Assembly (NCBI RefSeq): GCF_006439055.1
Contig: NZ_RCZC01000008.1
Location: forward strand, 63,494 to 127,493
DNA: 64,000 nucleotides
Source: Sphingomonas glacialis
GTDB lineage: Bacteria > Pseudomonadota > Alphaproteobacteria > Sphingomonadales > Sphingomonadaceae
Direction: 5' to 3'
In this document: positions 1-9,085 of the stretch, piece after piece
How positions within the stretch are numbered: the first letter of the stretch is position 1
How the letters are laid out: each line of letters starts with the position of its first letter
The notes under the pieces: model-generated
What the model was told of the DNA's origin: nothing
The model's database searches: none
The model's input: only the letters and a program-made list of their open reading frames with translations
Made by a program: the position numbers and the translations under genes

Positions 1-456
1 GGTGGTGCGGATCAGCGACCCGTCGAAGGTGACGACCGCTTCCTTGGTCGCTGCATCGACGCCGAAATTGCGCAGCTCGCCCGACAGGATCGCGCCGGGG
101 TCGGAGAAGGATTGCGCGCTGCTCAGCACGATCCGCCCGGTCCGCGCGGGGACGGTGTCGATCAGCAGCCGGACGAACATCCGGTTTGGCGGTTCGACCC
201 ACTGCGCATTGGTGACATAGGCGATCGATGTCTCGCTCGCCTGCACCGGCACGCGGGTGCCGGCAATTGCCTGCGACGCGCCGGGGACCAGGATCGTGAT
301 CGTCGGCGAAGTCGCCGACGACTGCGTCTGCCCGGCGGGAACGCTCGCTGCGGAGGTCAGCGAGAGGAGCGAGGGTGGGGGCTTTGCGCCGAAGCTGATG
401 CAGCCCGCGAGCGGGGCGGCGACGAGGAGCGCCAGCAGCGTCTTGGAGCGGATCAT
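1..456 (-). CDS. ABC-type transport auxiliary lipoprotein (Mla/PqiC-like), C-terminus cut by window edge
   Basis: The ATG at 456-454 opens a frame that stays open to base 1, so 152 residues are visible and the 3' end lies outside the window. The N-terminus reads MIRSKTLLALLVAAPLAGC, a lipobox with the lipidated Cys at about residue 19. The gene follows mlaD by 2 bp on the same strand. The last gene of alphaproteobacterial Mla-like operons commonly encodes this outer-membrane-tethered lipoprotein, thought to contact the MCE protein during lipid transfer. The family call rests on the lipoprotein signal plus operon position; the mature sequence alone is less diagnostic. Confidence 0.75.
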   Translation of the reverse strand, partial: MIRSKTLLALLVAAPLAGCISFGAKPPPSLLSLTSAASVPAGQTQSSATSPTITILVPGASQAIAGTRVPVQASETSIAYVTNAQWVEPPNRMFVRLLIDTVPARTGRIVLSSAQSFSDPGAILSGELRNFGVDAATKEAVVTFDGSLIRTT

Positions 457-458
457 GG

Positions 459-1430
459 TCACTGTCCCTTTCCGGGCTTGTAATCAGGCAATTTCGGCTG
501 GCCGATCAGCGAGGTCGCGCCGCCACGATCGAGCTTTTCCGCGACCGACGTCAGCGCCTGCGACATTTCGCGCAGATCGTGGACGAGCTGGCCGACCTCT
601 GGGATCGTCTGCTTCGAGAACGACTGCAGACCCGGCCGCGCATCGCCGATCGCCGCATCGAGCGTTTCCATGCTGTGCTGCGCCGAGGCGATCGTCTTGT
701 TGAGGTTGCCCATCATCGGATGGATGTCGCTCTCCAGCATGCCGTTGGTGGTCTTCGCCAGGGCCGCGAACTGGTCGGCGGCAAGGCCGGCCTTCTGGAT
801 CGTCACGCGCGACTCGGCGAGCGTTGCAGCGATCTCCGGGCCGCGATCCGCGAGCGCTGCGGTCAGCTTGTTGGTGTTGGCGAGGATGCCAGCGATCGAC
901 TGCTGGTTCTTGTCCGACAGCATGTCCGACAGCCGCTCGGTCAGCGTCGAGATGCGCTCGAGCAGCTGCGGCGCCGAGCTCAGCAACGCGCCGAGGCCGC
1001 CGGGCTTGGTCGGGATCGTCGGGACGCCATTGGGGCAGTCGCTCAGCGGGTTCTCGACCGGGCAGGCGATCGGCGGGGCGCCCTTGATCGCGCCGTCGAG
1101 CTGCACCGTGCTGGTGCCGGTGAAGCTGCCCTGCAGCGTGGCGGTGGTGCCGACCAGGATCGGCACATCGGGATTGACGCTGATGCGCACGCGGACCAGC
1201 TGGGGATCGGGCTTCCACAGCGTGATTTCCTTGACCTGCCCCGAGGGCACGCCTGAGAAGGCGACCGCCGAACCCTTTGCCAGGCCGTCGACCGACTGCT
1301 TGAAGAAGATGTCATATTCCTTGTCGGACGCAGTGCCCCAGCGCGCGATCCACACGAGGAATAGCAGCATGACTGCGAGCAGGATCAGCACGACGGTGCC
1401 GACCAACACATGGTTCGAGCGGGTTTCCAT
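459..1430 (-). CDS. mlaD: MCE-domain protein, MlaD-like lipid-binding subunit
   Basis: 323 residues. METRSNHVLVG leads into one membrane anchor (about residues 9-30), then an MCE domain (about 38-115) starting at a YDIFFKQSVDGLAKGSAV-type stretch. A long helical region with many small and polar residues follows, as expected for an MCE protein with a periplasmic needle. It is the substrate-binding component of an inner-membrane ABC system moving phospholipids between the membranes. The ATG overlaps the mlaF stop by one base (TGATG), so translation is probably coupled. It is longer than the roughly 180-residue enterobacterial MlaD, which is usual in alphaproteobacteria. Confidence 0.88.
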   Translation of the reverse strand: METRSNHVLVGTVVLILLAVMLLFLVWIARWGTASDKEYDIFFKQSVDGLAKGSAVAFSGVPSGQVKEITLWKPDPQLVRVRISVNPDVPILVGTTATLQGSFTGTSTVQLDGAIKGAPPIACPVENPLSDCPNGVPTIPTKPGGLGALLSSAPQLLERISTLTERLSDMLSDKNQQSIAGILANTNKLTAALADRGPEIAATLAESRVTIQKAGLAADQFAALAKTTNGMLESDIHPMMGNLNKTIASAQHSMETLDAAIGDARPGLQSFSKQTIPEVGQLVHDLREMSQALTSVAEKLDRGGATSLIGQPKLPDYKPGKGQ

Positions 1431-2266
1431 CAGCTTGTGCCCTCAGCTTTCGCCACGTCTTTGTTATGCTGGATCGTCGCAGTCGCGGCGCGGCCGCGCG
1501 GTCCCTTGAAATATTCCTGGATCCACGGATGGTCCAGCGCGAGCAGTTCGTCGATAGTCCCGACCGCGATCACCTTCTTGTCGGCAAGCACCGCGACGCG
1601 GTCGCAAATCGCGTAGAGGGTATCGAGATCGTGCGTGATCAGGAACACCGTCAGCCCGAGCGTCTTCTGCAGCGAAGCGGTCAGTTCGTCGAACGCCGCC
1701 GCGCCGATCGGATCGAGCCCCGCGGTCGGCTCGTCGAGGAACAGCAATTCGGGGTCGAGCGCGAGCGCGCGGGCGAGACCGGCACGCTTGCGCATCCCGC
1801 CCGACAGTTCGGCCGGGAATTTGGGGCCTGCATCGGCAGGCAGGCCCGTCATCACCACCTTGTAGGCGGCGATCTCGTCGAGCAGCGCCGAATCGAGATC
1901 GGGATAGAATTCGCGGAGCGGGACCTGGACGTTCTCCGCGACGGTCAGCGTCGAGAACAAGGCGCCGCCCTGAAACAGCACGCCCCAACGCTTGGTCAGA
2001 TCGGTGAGTTCGATTTCCTCACGCTCGATAGTCGATTCGCCGAACACTTCGATCTCGCCCGCCATCGGGGTCTGCAACCCGATGATTGAGCGCATCAGCA
2101 CCGATTTGCCGGTGCCCGACCCGCCGACCACGCCGAAGATCTCGCCGCGCCGCACGTTCAGGTCGAGCCCGTCATGGACGATCTGCTCGCCAAAGCCGTT
2201 CTTGAGCCCGCGCACGACGATGACGTCGTCGCCCTGCTTTTTGCCGTTGCGTTCGGTCTGCGTCAT
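1430..2266 (-). CDS. mlaF: ABC transporter ATP-binding protein, MlaF-like
   Basis: 278 residues from the ATG at 2266; the open frame runs further upstream, but that stretch lies over mlaE. The ATG overlaps the mlaE stop as ATGA. Walker A GGSGTGKS is at about 48-55, signature LSGGM at about 154-158 and Walker B LLFLDEP at about 174-180, followed by TAGLDP and an ITHD switch His. It powers lipid movement together with the MlaE-like permease and the MlaD-like protein encoded on either side. The C-terminal tail beyond 255 is charged and not part of the nucleotide-binding fold. Confidence 0.92.
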   Translation of the reverse strand: MTQTERNGKKQGDDVIVVRGLKNGFGEQIVHDGLDLNVRRGEIFGVVGGSGTGKSVLMRSIIGLQTPMAGEIEVFGESTIEREEIELTDLTKRWGVLFQGGALFSTLTVAENVQVPLREFYPDLDSALLDEIAAYKVVMTGLPADAGPKFPAELSGGMRKRAGLARALALDPELLFLDEPTAGLDPIGAAAFDELTASLQKTLGLTVFLITHDLDTLYAICDRVAVLADKKVIAVGTIDELLALDHPWIQEYFKGPRGRAATATIQHNKDVAKAEGTS

Positions 2267-3360
2267 ATCCAGCCGATCGAAGTGAAGAAGACCGCGAAGA
2301 ACGCATCGATCACGATCACGAGGAAGATCGCCTGGACGACCGCGGCGGTCGTCCGGGTGCCGACCTGTTCGGCGTCGCTCTCGACCAGCATCCCCTGGAA
2401 ACACCCCGCAACCGCGATGATCAGCCCGAACACCGGCGCCTTGACGAGCCCAACGTAGAGATCGGTGATCGGTACGACTTCGCGCAAGCGCTGGATGAAG
2501 GTCACCGGCGGAATGCCGAGCGTGATCCAGCAGAGCAGTCCGCCGCCGATGATCGTCACGATCGAGGCGTACATGCCGAGCAGCGGCATCATGATGACGG
2601 TGGCGAGCACGCGTGGCAGCACCAGCGCCTCCATCGGCGAGACGCCGATCGTGCGCATCGCATCGACTTCCTCGGTCAGCTTCATCGTGCCGATCTGCGC
2701 GGCAAACGCCGAGCCCGAACGGCCCGCGACCATGATCGCAGTCATCAGCACGCCGAGCTCGCGCAGCGTGATTCGCCCGACCAGGTTGATCGTGAGGAAT
2801 TCAGCGCCGAACTGCTGAAGCTGCACCGCGCCCTGCTGCGCGATGACGATGCCGATCAGGAAGCTCATCAGCCCGACGATCGCCAGCGCATTGACGCCGA
2901 CGACTTCGAACCGCTGGACCACCGCGTTGAAGCGGAATCGCTTGGGGTGCGTCGCGACCTGCCAGAAGGCGATCAGCGTGGCGCCGAGGAAGCCGAGCAG
3001 GCCGTAGAGCGTGTGCCCGGTCGTCACCACCGCATCGCCGATCTCGCCGACCATCCGGGTAAACGTGCCCTTGGTGGCAGGCCGCATCGCGACCGGCTGA
3101 TCGGCGGCGGCAACCTGTTTCAGCAAATGTTCGCCATCGGCATCGAGACCGGTGATCTCGGCATCATGTTCGGCGGCAAAGCGGTGGACGAGCCATGCCC
3201 CGACGGTATCGATCCGCTCGATGCCACTGAGATCGACGCTCGACACCTTTCCGTCATAGGCGCGCAGCCGCTCGGGCAGGTCACCGATCTTCGCCAGGGA
3301 CAGGCTACCGGTGAAGCGAACGACGTCGGTATCGTTGGAGAAGGCGGCCATTTCGGTCAT
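2263..3360 (-). CDS. mlaE: MlaE-family permease with N-terminal STAS domain
   Basis: 365 residues. The first 90 or so look like a STAS domain (VSSVDLSGIERIDTVGAW). The MlaE permease fold follows from about 110 to the end, with several hydrophobic segments and a conserved ELGVLMTAIMVAGRSGSA stretch. In Escherichia coli the STAS domain is the separate protein MlaB; here it is fused to the permease, a known architecture. First gene of the four-gene Mla-type operon, transcribed leftward from the 63-bp gap shared with the divergent HAD gene. Confidence 0.9.
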   Translation of the reverse strand: MTEMAAFSNDTDVVRFTGSLSLAKIGDLPERLRAYDGKVSSVDLSGIERIDTVGAWLVHRFAAEHDAEITGLDADGEHLLKQVAAADQPVAMRPATKGTFTRMVGEIGDAVVTTGHTLYGLLGFLGATLIAFWQVATHPKRFRFNAVVQRFEVVGVNALAIVGLMSFLIGIVIAQQGAVQLQQFGAEFLTINLVGRITLRELGVLMTAIMVAGRSGSAFAAQIGTMKLTEEVDAMRTIGVSPMEALVLPRVLATVIMMPLLGMYASIVTIIGGGLLCWITLGIPPVTFIQRLREVVPITDLYVGLVKAPVFGLIIAVAGCFQGMLVESDAEQVGTRTTAAVVQAIFLVIVIDAFFAVFFTSIGWI

Positions 3361-3423
3361 CTATCGCCTTCTGTGATGCAATCGGGCTGGATCGGCAAGG
3401 CTCCTGCGGCGTATGGCGCGTGA

Positions 3424-4095
3424 ATGCATCACTTTGCCGTCTATGATATGGACAAGACAATCACTTACGCGCCGACTTGGACGTCGTTCCTCGTGCGGAC
3501 CGCGACGGTCGAATCGCCGTGGCGACTCGCCTTGCTGCCCGTCGCTGCGCTGGCGACGCTCGGCTATGTCGCAAGGCTGGTCGGGCGCGCACGCCTCAAG
3601 GAAATCACGCACGCACTTTTGCTCGGGCCGCGGCTTCCGGAAGCGGTCGCGGCGCGTGCCGCGGACCGCTTTGCCGAGCATATTGTCGAATCGGGCATCT
3701 ATGCCGGCGCGCTCGCGCAGATCGCCGAGGATCGGGCGGCGGGCCATCGGCTCGTGCTGGCGACGGCGTCGTATGGCTTCTATGCCGAGGCGATCGCCGC
3801 GCGGCTCGGCTTCGAGGCGGTGATCGCGACTCGCGCGGTTCGCGAGGGTGGGGCGATCCTGCCGCAGATCGCCGGAGAGAATTGCTACGGCCCGGCCAAG
3901 CTCGCGATGATCGAGGCGTGGCTGGCGGGGCAGGGGATCGCGCGTTCGGACGCCGTGGTGCGCTTCTATTCGGACCACGTCTCGGACGAACCGTCGTTCA
4001 ACTGGGCCGATGTCGCGATCGCGACCAACCCGCACACGCAATTGCGGGCGATGGCGTGGGAGCGCAAATGGCGAGTCGAGGATTGGACGCGATGA
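3424..4095 (+). CDS. HAD-IB family phosphatase
   Basis: 223 residues. The N-terminal VYDMDKT is HAD motif I with both catalytic aspartates (residues 8 and 10). Motif II is in the LVLATASYGFY stretch and motif IV in the VVRFYSDHVSDEPSF stretch. This pattern matches HAD-IB hydrolases related to SerB; the physiological substrate cannot be read from sequence. It diverges from mlaE and overlaps the next gene as ATGA, so the two form a small operon. An alternative would be a phosphatidylglycerophosphatase-like role, for which there is no specific evidence. Confidence 0.8.
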   Translation: MHHFAVYDMDKTITYAPTWTSFLVRTATVESPWRLALLPVAALATLGYVARLVGRARLKEITHALLLGPRLPEAVAARAADRFAEHIVESGIYAGALAQIAEDRAAGHRLVLATASYGFYAEAIAARLGFEAVIATRAVREGGAILPQIAGENCYGPAKLAMIEAWLAGQGIARSDAVVRFYSDHVSDEPSFNWADVAIATNPHTQLRAMAWERKWRVEDWTR

Positions 4096-4448
4096 GCGTG
4101 GAGACCGCGTGGGACGGCGCCATGGTCCGCAAATGGCTCGAGAGCCGATTCGAGGCCGCGCGTAGCGACCAGGCCATCGCCGACCGGCAAGGTCGCTCGG
4201 CGGAGGGCGATTCGGACAAGGCGGCGGCCGAAGAGTTCGTGTGCCGCGCGCTCAAGGCGGACGATGCGACGAACGACCAGACGCGCTTTGCCGCACGCCT
4301 CAAGGGCCTGCTCGATCAGGATGAGTATCGCCATGCCGGCGCGCATGACGATCGCCGCTTCGAGCGCGAGGTGCGCGGCTATCTCAGGAAGCTGGTCAAG
4401 ATGACCAAGACCAACACGGGGTTTGAAAACCGCCTGCGCTATCAGTAA
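4092..4448 (+). CDS. conserved hypothetical protein, short and charged
   Basis: 118 residues from the ATG at 4092, which overlaps the stop of the HAD gene (ATGA). The protein is rich in Arg, Asp, Glu and Ala, has no signal peptide or membrane segment, and is probably a cytosolic helical protein. I recognise no domain. The open frame extends upstream to 3477, but that part lies entirely over the HAD gene in another frame and was excluded. Translational coupling to the phosphatase suggests a linked role. Confidence 0.65.
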   Translation: MSVETAWDGAMVRKWLESRFEAARSDQAIADRQGRSAEGDSDKAAAEEFVCRALKADDATNDQTRFAARLKGLLDQDEYRHAGAHDDRRFEREVRGYLRKLVKMTKTNTGFENRLRYQ

Positions 4449-4460
4449 ACGCGCGCGAGC

Positions 4461-5723
4461 TTAAAGCGCCACGTCCACGCCGTGGATAACGAGGCCGACA
4501 AGGCCGCCGACAAGCGTGCCGTTGACGCGGATATATTGCAGGTCACGCCCGACCGCATTTTCGAGCCGCCGCGTGATCGTGCCGGCATCCCAGCCCTGGA
4601 TTGTTTCCGACACCAGCCGCACGATCGCGTCGCCATAATCGGCGGCCATGCCGACCACCGTGCGGCGGACGAAGCGGTTGATCGTGCGGCGCAGTTTCGG
4701 GTCGGTCTGCAACGTGCCGCCCAATTGCCGCAGCGCGTCGCCGACCGGCCCGGCGAGCAGCTTGTCGGGGTTGCGCGCGATCCGCAGCATTCCGCCGCGC
4801 GCCTGCTCCCACAGCCCGTCGAGCCAGCGCTGCATCGCGGGATTGTCGATGATCTCGCCCTTCACCGCCGCGACACGCGCGCGCATCTCGGGATCGTGGA
4901 CGAGATCGTGCGCCAGCGTCGCCAGCGCTTCCTCGGCCTTGGCGCGCAACGGGTGCTCGGGATCCTCGGCGATGCCCGTCAGCAGCCCGTTGAGACCATC
5001 GATGATCTTGGTGGCGAGCGTCTCGTCGAGCCCGGTCCAGCGCATGATGTTGCCGGCGCGGTCGGACACCATCTGGCGGATCACCAGCTCGTTCGCGGCG
5101 AGCAGCCGGGCGCCCCATTTGACGATCCCGTCGAGCAGCGGGAGGTGGCGATCCTCGGCGATCGCCGCGGTGAGCGCCTGGCCGAGCAACGGCGAGACGT
5201 CGAGCGCACGCAGCCGCGCGCCGATCCCGGCCTTGACCATGCCACCGAGCCGCTGCTGGTCGAACGCCTCGAGCATGTGTGTCGCGAGCCCCGCCGCGCC
5301 GCGCCGGATCCGCCCGTCGCCGCCGGGCGGGTTGGCGAGCCAGCGGCCTGCTGCGCCCGCGACATCGACGCGGCGCATCCGCCGCGCGACGACGCCGGGG
5401 ATCAGGAAATTGTCGCGCAGGAACGCGGCGAGCGTCGTCCCGATGCGATCCTTGTTGCGCGGGATGATCGCGGTGTGCGGGATCGGCAGCCCGAGCGGAT
5501 GGCGGAACAAAGCGGTCACCGCGAACCAGTCGGCAAGGCCACCGACCATCGCGGCCTCGGCAAAGGATCGGACGAAGCCGAGCGCGGGATAGGTCGGCGC
5601 ATAAGCGCGCGTGACGAGGAAGGTCGCCGCCATGACGACCAGCAACCCTCCGGCGATCCAGCGCATCCGGACAAGGCCGGCGGGCGGGGCTTCGGAAGTG
5701 CGCGGGGGACGGGTACGGCTCAT
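4461..5723 (-). CDS. DUF445 family membrane protein
   Basis: 420 residues. A hydrophobic N-terminal segment (about 21-45) is followed by FAEAAMVGGLADWFAVTALFRHPLGLPIPHT-type sequence, the hallmark of DUF445 proteins. A long amphipathic middle region and a C-terminal hydrophobic stretch (YIRVNGTLVGGLVGLVIHG) complete the family pattern. Members are membrane proteins without an established biochemical activity. The gene converges on the HAD operon with a 12-bp gap, and its own upstream side carries a palindromic repeat at 5784-5909. Confidence 0.88.
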   Translation of the reverse strand: MSRTRPPRTSEAPPAGLVRMRWIAGGLLVVMAATFLVTRAYAPTYPALGFVRSFAEAAMVGGLADWFAVTALFRHPLGLPIPHTAIIPRNKDRIGTTLAAFLRDNFLIPGVVARRMRRVDVAGAAGRWLANPPGGDGRIRRGAAGLATHMLEAFDQQRLGGMVKAGIGARLRALDVSPLLGQALTAAIAEDRHLPLLDGIVKWGARLLAANELVIRQMVSDRAGNIMRWTGLDETLATKIIDGLNGLLTGIAEDPEHPLRAKAEEALATLAHDLVHDPEMRARVAAVKGEIIDNPAMQRWLDGLWEQARGGMLRIARNPDKLLAGPVGDALRQLGGTLQTDPKLRRTINRFVRRTVVGMAADYGDAIVRLVSETIQGWDAGTITRRLENAVGRDLQYIRVNGTLVGGLVGLVIHGVDVAL

Positions 5724-5783
5724 AGCGCGACCAATCCCCGAGCGGCGCGATAGTTCAAGCGGAAAGCGGCCTCTTAGTCAAAG

Positions 5784-5909
5784 CCCCTCCCCTTCAGGGG
5801 AGGGGTTGGGGTGGGGCCGTGCCGCGCATCTGGCGTTGCAGCGGCGTGGCGTGCGTGATCCGAGCGTGCCACTTCCCCACCCCTAGCCCCTCCCCTGAAG
5901 GGGAGGGGG
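5784..5909. repeat. palindromic repeat family A, copy 1
   Basis: Two inverted arms face each other. The left one contains cccctccccttcaggggagg and runs on into a gttggggtgggg-type extension; the right one is its near-exact inverse. Each arm is itself a hairpin, so the element can fold at two levels. It lies between the 3' end of the RND permease gene and the 5' end of the DUF445 gene, both on the minus strand. Related copies are at 19000-19108 and 24216-24322, with a variant pair at 28026-28504. Confidence 0.85.
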
Positions 5910-5922
5910 ACCGTGTGCCCCT

Positions 5923-8900
5923 TTACTCCGCAGGATGCGGTCCCTCGCCCTGATAGACGATCCGCGGCGGTGCGCCTGGGAGGGCAGGGCCGCCCGCAGG
6001 GTGGTTCTCGATCAGCGGGCCGAGATCGTCGCCGGGGCGATAGGTCAGCAGGTTGCGGCGTAGATACGGCCCGACGCGTGCCTCGACGCCCACCGCGAGG
6101 CTGAACAGCGCCGGTGTGATCAGCAGCGTCAGCACGGTCGACATCGTCAGCCCGCCGATCACGGTGATGCCCATCGGCACGCGCGACGATCCGTCGCCGG
6201 TCAGCGCGAGTGCGGTCGGCATCATGCCCGCGACCATCGCGACCGTGGTCATCACGATCGGCTGCGCGCGCTTGTGCCCGGCGTCGATGATCGCGGTGAC
6301 CTTGTCGACGCCCTTGTTCATCTCCTCGAGCGCGAAGTCGATCAGCAGGATCGAGTTCTTGGCGACAATGCCGAGCAGCATGATGATGCCGATATAGACC
6401 GGCATCGAGATCGGCATGCCGGTCACCGCCAGGCCGATCAGCCCGCCGAGCGGCGCGACCGCAAGCGAGATAACGTTGACGAAGGGCGGCAGCAGGCGGC
6501 GGTAGAGCAGCACCAGCACCGCGAACAACAGGAAGACGCCCGCGATCAGCGCGATGATGAAGTTCTGGATCAGCTCGACCTGCCACTTCGATTCGCCGAG
6601 CACGAGTTCCTTCACGCCGAGCGGGAGGTTCTTCATGATTGGCAGCCGGTGGATTTCTTCCTGCGCGGTGCCGCTGACGACGCCCGGCGCGAGATCGGCG
6701 CCGATCGTCAACTGGCGCTGCTGCGCGACGCGTTCGATCTTGGTCGGCCCGGCGCCGAAGCCGATATCGGCGACGACGTTGAGCGGCACCGAACCGCCCG
6801 TCGCGGTCGCGACCGGCAGGTTCTGGATCGTCGACAGCCGCTGGCGCGAATCCTGGTCGAGCGCGACGCGGATCGGGATCTGACGATCCGACAGCGAGAA
6901 TTTCGCGCTGTTCTGGTCGATATCGCCAAGCGTCGCGAGGCGGATCGCGTTCGACAGCGATGCGGTCGTCACGCCCATCGTCGCGGCGAGATCCATCCGC
7001 GGCGTGATGACGAGCTCGGGCCGCTTGAGATCGCCCGAGATGCGCGGCGCGACCACGTCGGACAGCGTCGACATCTGCTGGACGATCTTCGCGCCCGTCT
7101 CGGCGAGCAATTTGGGATCGTCGCCGCCGAGCGTGACGGTCAGCGCACGGCCACCGCCGCCCCAGCCGCTCGACGAACGGAACGAGACGCGGGCATCGGG
7201 TATCAGCTGGAGTTCGGGCGCAAGCGCGCGTTCGAACTCATAGCTCTTCATCTTGCGCTCTTCCTTGGGCTTGAAGATCGCGGTGACGCGACCGTTGCCG
7301 ACAAAGGCGCGCGAATAGACCGATTCGACGCTCGGTTGCTTCTGCAGGAAATCGGCGACCTTGCGCACCACCGCCTTGGTTTCGGCAAGCGTGGTGCCCG
7401 GCACCATGTCGATCTGCGCGACGCTCGAGTCCGAATCGCGCAGCGGCTGGAAGGTCGAGGGGATGACCATGAACAGCGCGATCGTCGCGCCGAACGCGGT
7501 CGCGCCGCCGACGACGGCCGACCAGCGGTGGAGCAAGGTCCACTTCAGGATCCCCATGTAGCGGTCCATCAGCCACCCCTCGCCGTGCGAGGCCTGGCCG
7601 TGCGCCTTGAGGAAATAGGCGGCGAGCATCGGCGTGATGAGGCGGGCGACGGCAAGGCTCATCAGCACCGAGGCGACGACGGTCAGGCCGAAATTCTTGA
7701 AGAACTGGCCCGACACGCCCGGCATCAGGCCGACCGGCAGGAACACCGCGACGATCGCCATCGTCGTCGCGAGCACCGCGAGGCCGATCTCGTCGGCGGC
7801 GTCGATCGATGCCTGATAGGCGGATTTGCCCATCCGCATGTGGCGCACGATATTCTCGATCTCGACGATCGCATCGTCGACCAGCACGCCCGCGACCAGG
7901 CTCAGCGCCATCAGCGTCATGTTGTTGAGCGTGAAGCCGAGCAGATCCATGACCCAGAAGGTCGGGATCGCCGAGAGGGGGATCGCGAGCGCGGAGATGA
8001 TCGTCGAGCGCCAGTCGCGCAGGAAGATAAAGACGATCACGACCGCGAGGAACGCGCCCTCGACCATCGCTTCCATCGCGGCGTCATATTGCGCCTTGGT
8101 ATATTTCACGCTGTCCGAGATGCGCTTGAAATGCACCTTGGGATTGCGCGCCTCGAGCGCGGCGAGCTTCTTTTCGGCTTCGTGGTAGACCGTGACGTCC
8201 GAATAGCCCTTGGCGCGCTGGAAATCGAAGCTCAGTACCTGGCGGCCGTTGAGCTCGGAGGCCGAGCGCTGCTCGGCATAGAGATCCTCGACGCGGCCGA
8301 GATCGGCGACCTTGATCGTGCGACCGGTGCCGGTGGCGATCTGGACCTGGCCGAGATCGTAGGCGGTCTGCGCATTGCCAAGCACGCGGACCGATTGTTC
8401 TGAGCCGGCAAGCTGCGCGCGTCCGCCCGCGGCGTTGAGATTGACCTGACGCAGCTGCTGGTTGACCGCGCTCGCGGTCAGCCCCTGCGACGAGAGCTTG
8501 AGCGGGTCGAGGATGACGCGGATCTCGCGATCGACGCCGCCGTTGCGGCTGACCGTGGCGAGGCCCGGCACCGACAGCAATTCCTTGGCGACGTCATTGT
8601 CGATGTACCAGCTGAGCTGCTCGACCGTCATGTCGGTGGTGATTGCGGCGTAGCTCGCCAGATCCTGGCCGGTGGTGTTGGCGCGCATGATCTGCGGCTC
8701 GAGGATGCCGTCGGGCAGGTTGCTGCGGATCTGCGCGATCGCCGAGCGGACGTCCTCGACTGCGCGGTCGATCGGCGTGCCGATGTTGAGCTGGACGATC
8801 GTCTGCGAATCGCCCTCGGTGACGGTCGAGTCGATCTCGTCGATGCCCTGGAGCGAGCGGACCGCGGCCTCGACGCGTTGCGTGACCTGCGTCTCGAGCT

Positions 8901-9081
8901 CGGTCGGCGCGGCGCCGGGCTGGGTGATGTCGATGATGACGACCGGAAAATCGATGTCGGGCTGGTTGTTGACGTCGAGCCGCGTGAAGCTGACGATCCC
9001 GGCGATCGTCAGCATGAAGAACAGCACGATCGACGGAACCGGGTTGCGGATCGACCAGGCCGAGATGTTCCGGAAGTTCAT
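5923..9081 (-). CDS. RND efflux transporter permease (HAE1-like)
   Basis: 1052 residues, normal length for an AcrB-type proton-driven drug exporter. The N-terminal transmembrane helix (PVPSIVLFFMLTIAGIV), two large periplasmic loops and two blocks of transmembrane helices are visible. The VAGVLVDDAIVEIENI stretch carries the paired acidic residues used for proton relay. The adaptor gene lies 4 bp upstream on the same strand, so the two are cotranscribed. No outer-membrane channel gene is adjacent, so the pump probably borrows one. Substrates cannot be predicted. Confidence 0.93.
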   Translation of the reverse strand: MNFRNISAWSIRNPVPSIVLFFMLTIAGIVSFTRLDVNNQPDIDFPVVIIDITQPGAAPTELETQVTQRVEAAVRSLQGIDEIDSTVTEGDSQTIVQLNIGTPIDRAVEDVRSAIAQIRSNLPDGILEPQIMRANTTGQDLASYAAITTDMTVEQLSWYIDNDVAKELLSVPGLATVSRNGGVDREIRVILDPLKLSSQGLTASAVNQQLRQVNLNAAGGRAQLAGSEQSVRVLGNAQTAYDLGQVQIATGTGRTIKVADLGRVEDLYAEQRSASELNGRQVLSFDFQRAKGYSDVTVYHEAEKKLAALEARNPKVHFKRISDSVKYTKAQYDAAMEAMVEGAFLAVVIVFIFLRDWRSTIISALAIPLSAIPTFWVMDLLGFTLNNMTLMALSLVAGVLVDDAIVEIENIVRHMRMGKSAYQASIDAADEIGLAVLATTMAIVAVFLPVGLMPGVSGQFFKNFGLTVVASVLMSLAVARLITPMLAAYFLKAHGQASHGEGWLMDRYMGILKWTLLHRWSAVVGGATAFGATIALFMVIPSTFQPLRDSDSSVAQIDMVPGTTLAETKAVVRKVADFLQKQPSVESVYSRAFVGNGRVTAIFKPKEERKMKSYEFERALAPELQLIPDARVSFRSSSGWGGGGRALTVTLGGDDPKLLAETGAKIVQQMSTLSDVVAPRISGDLKRPELVITPRMDLAATMGVTTASLSNAIRLATLGDIDQNSAKFSLSDRQIPIRVALDQDSRQRLSTIQNLPVATATGGSVPLNVVADIGFGAGPTKIERVAQQRQLTIGADLAPGVVSGTAQEEIHRLPIMKNLPLGVKELVLGESKWQVELIQNFIIALIAGVFLLFAVLVLLYRRLLPPFVNVISLAVAPLGGLIGLAVTGMPISMPVYIGIIMLLGIVAKNSILLIDFALEEMNKGVDKVTAIIDAGHKRAQPIVMTTVAMVAGMMPTALALTGDGSSRVPMGITVIGGLTMSTVLTLLITPALFSLAVGVEARVGPYLRRNLLTYRPGDDLGPLIENHPAGGPALPGAPPRIVYQGEGPHPAE

Positions 9082-9085
9082 CGAC

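Noticed and set aside
5784..5909. Insertion sequence ends around 5784-5909
   Set aside because: No transposase lies between the arms, and related elements recur in other gaps, so it is classed as a palindromic repeat.
6274..8403. 709-codon plus-strand frame inside the first RND permease gene
   Set aside because: Antisense shadow; Arg/Asp/His-rich and without any domain.
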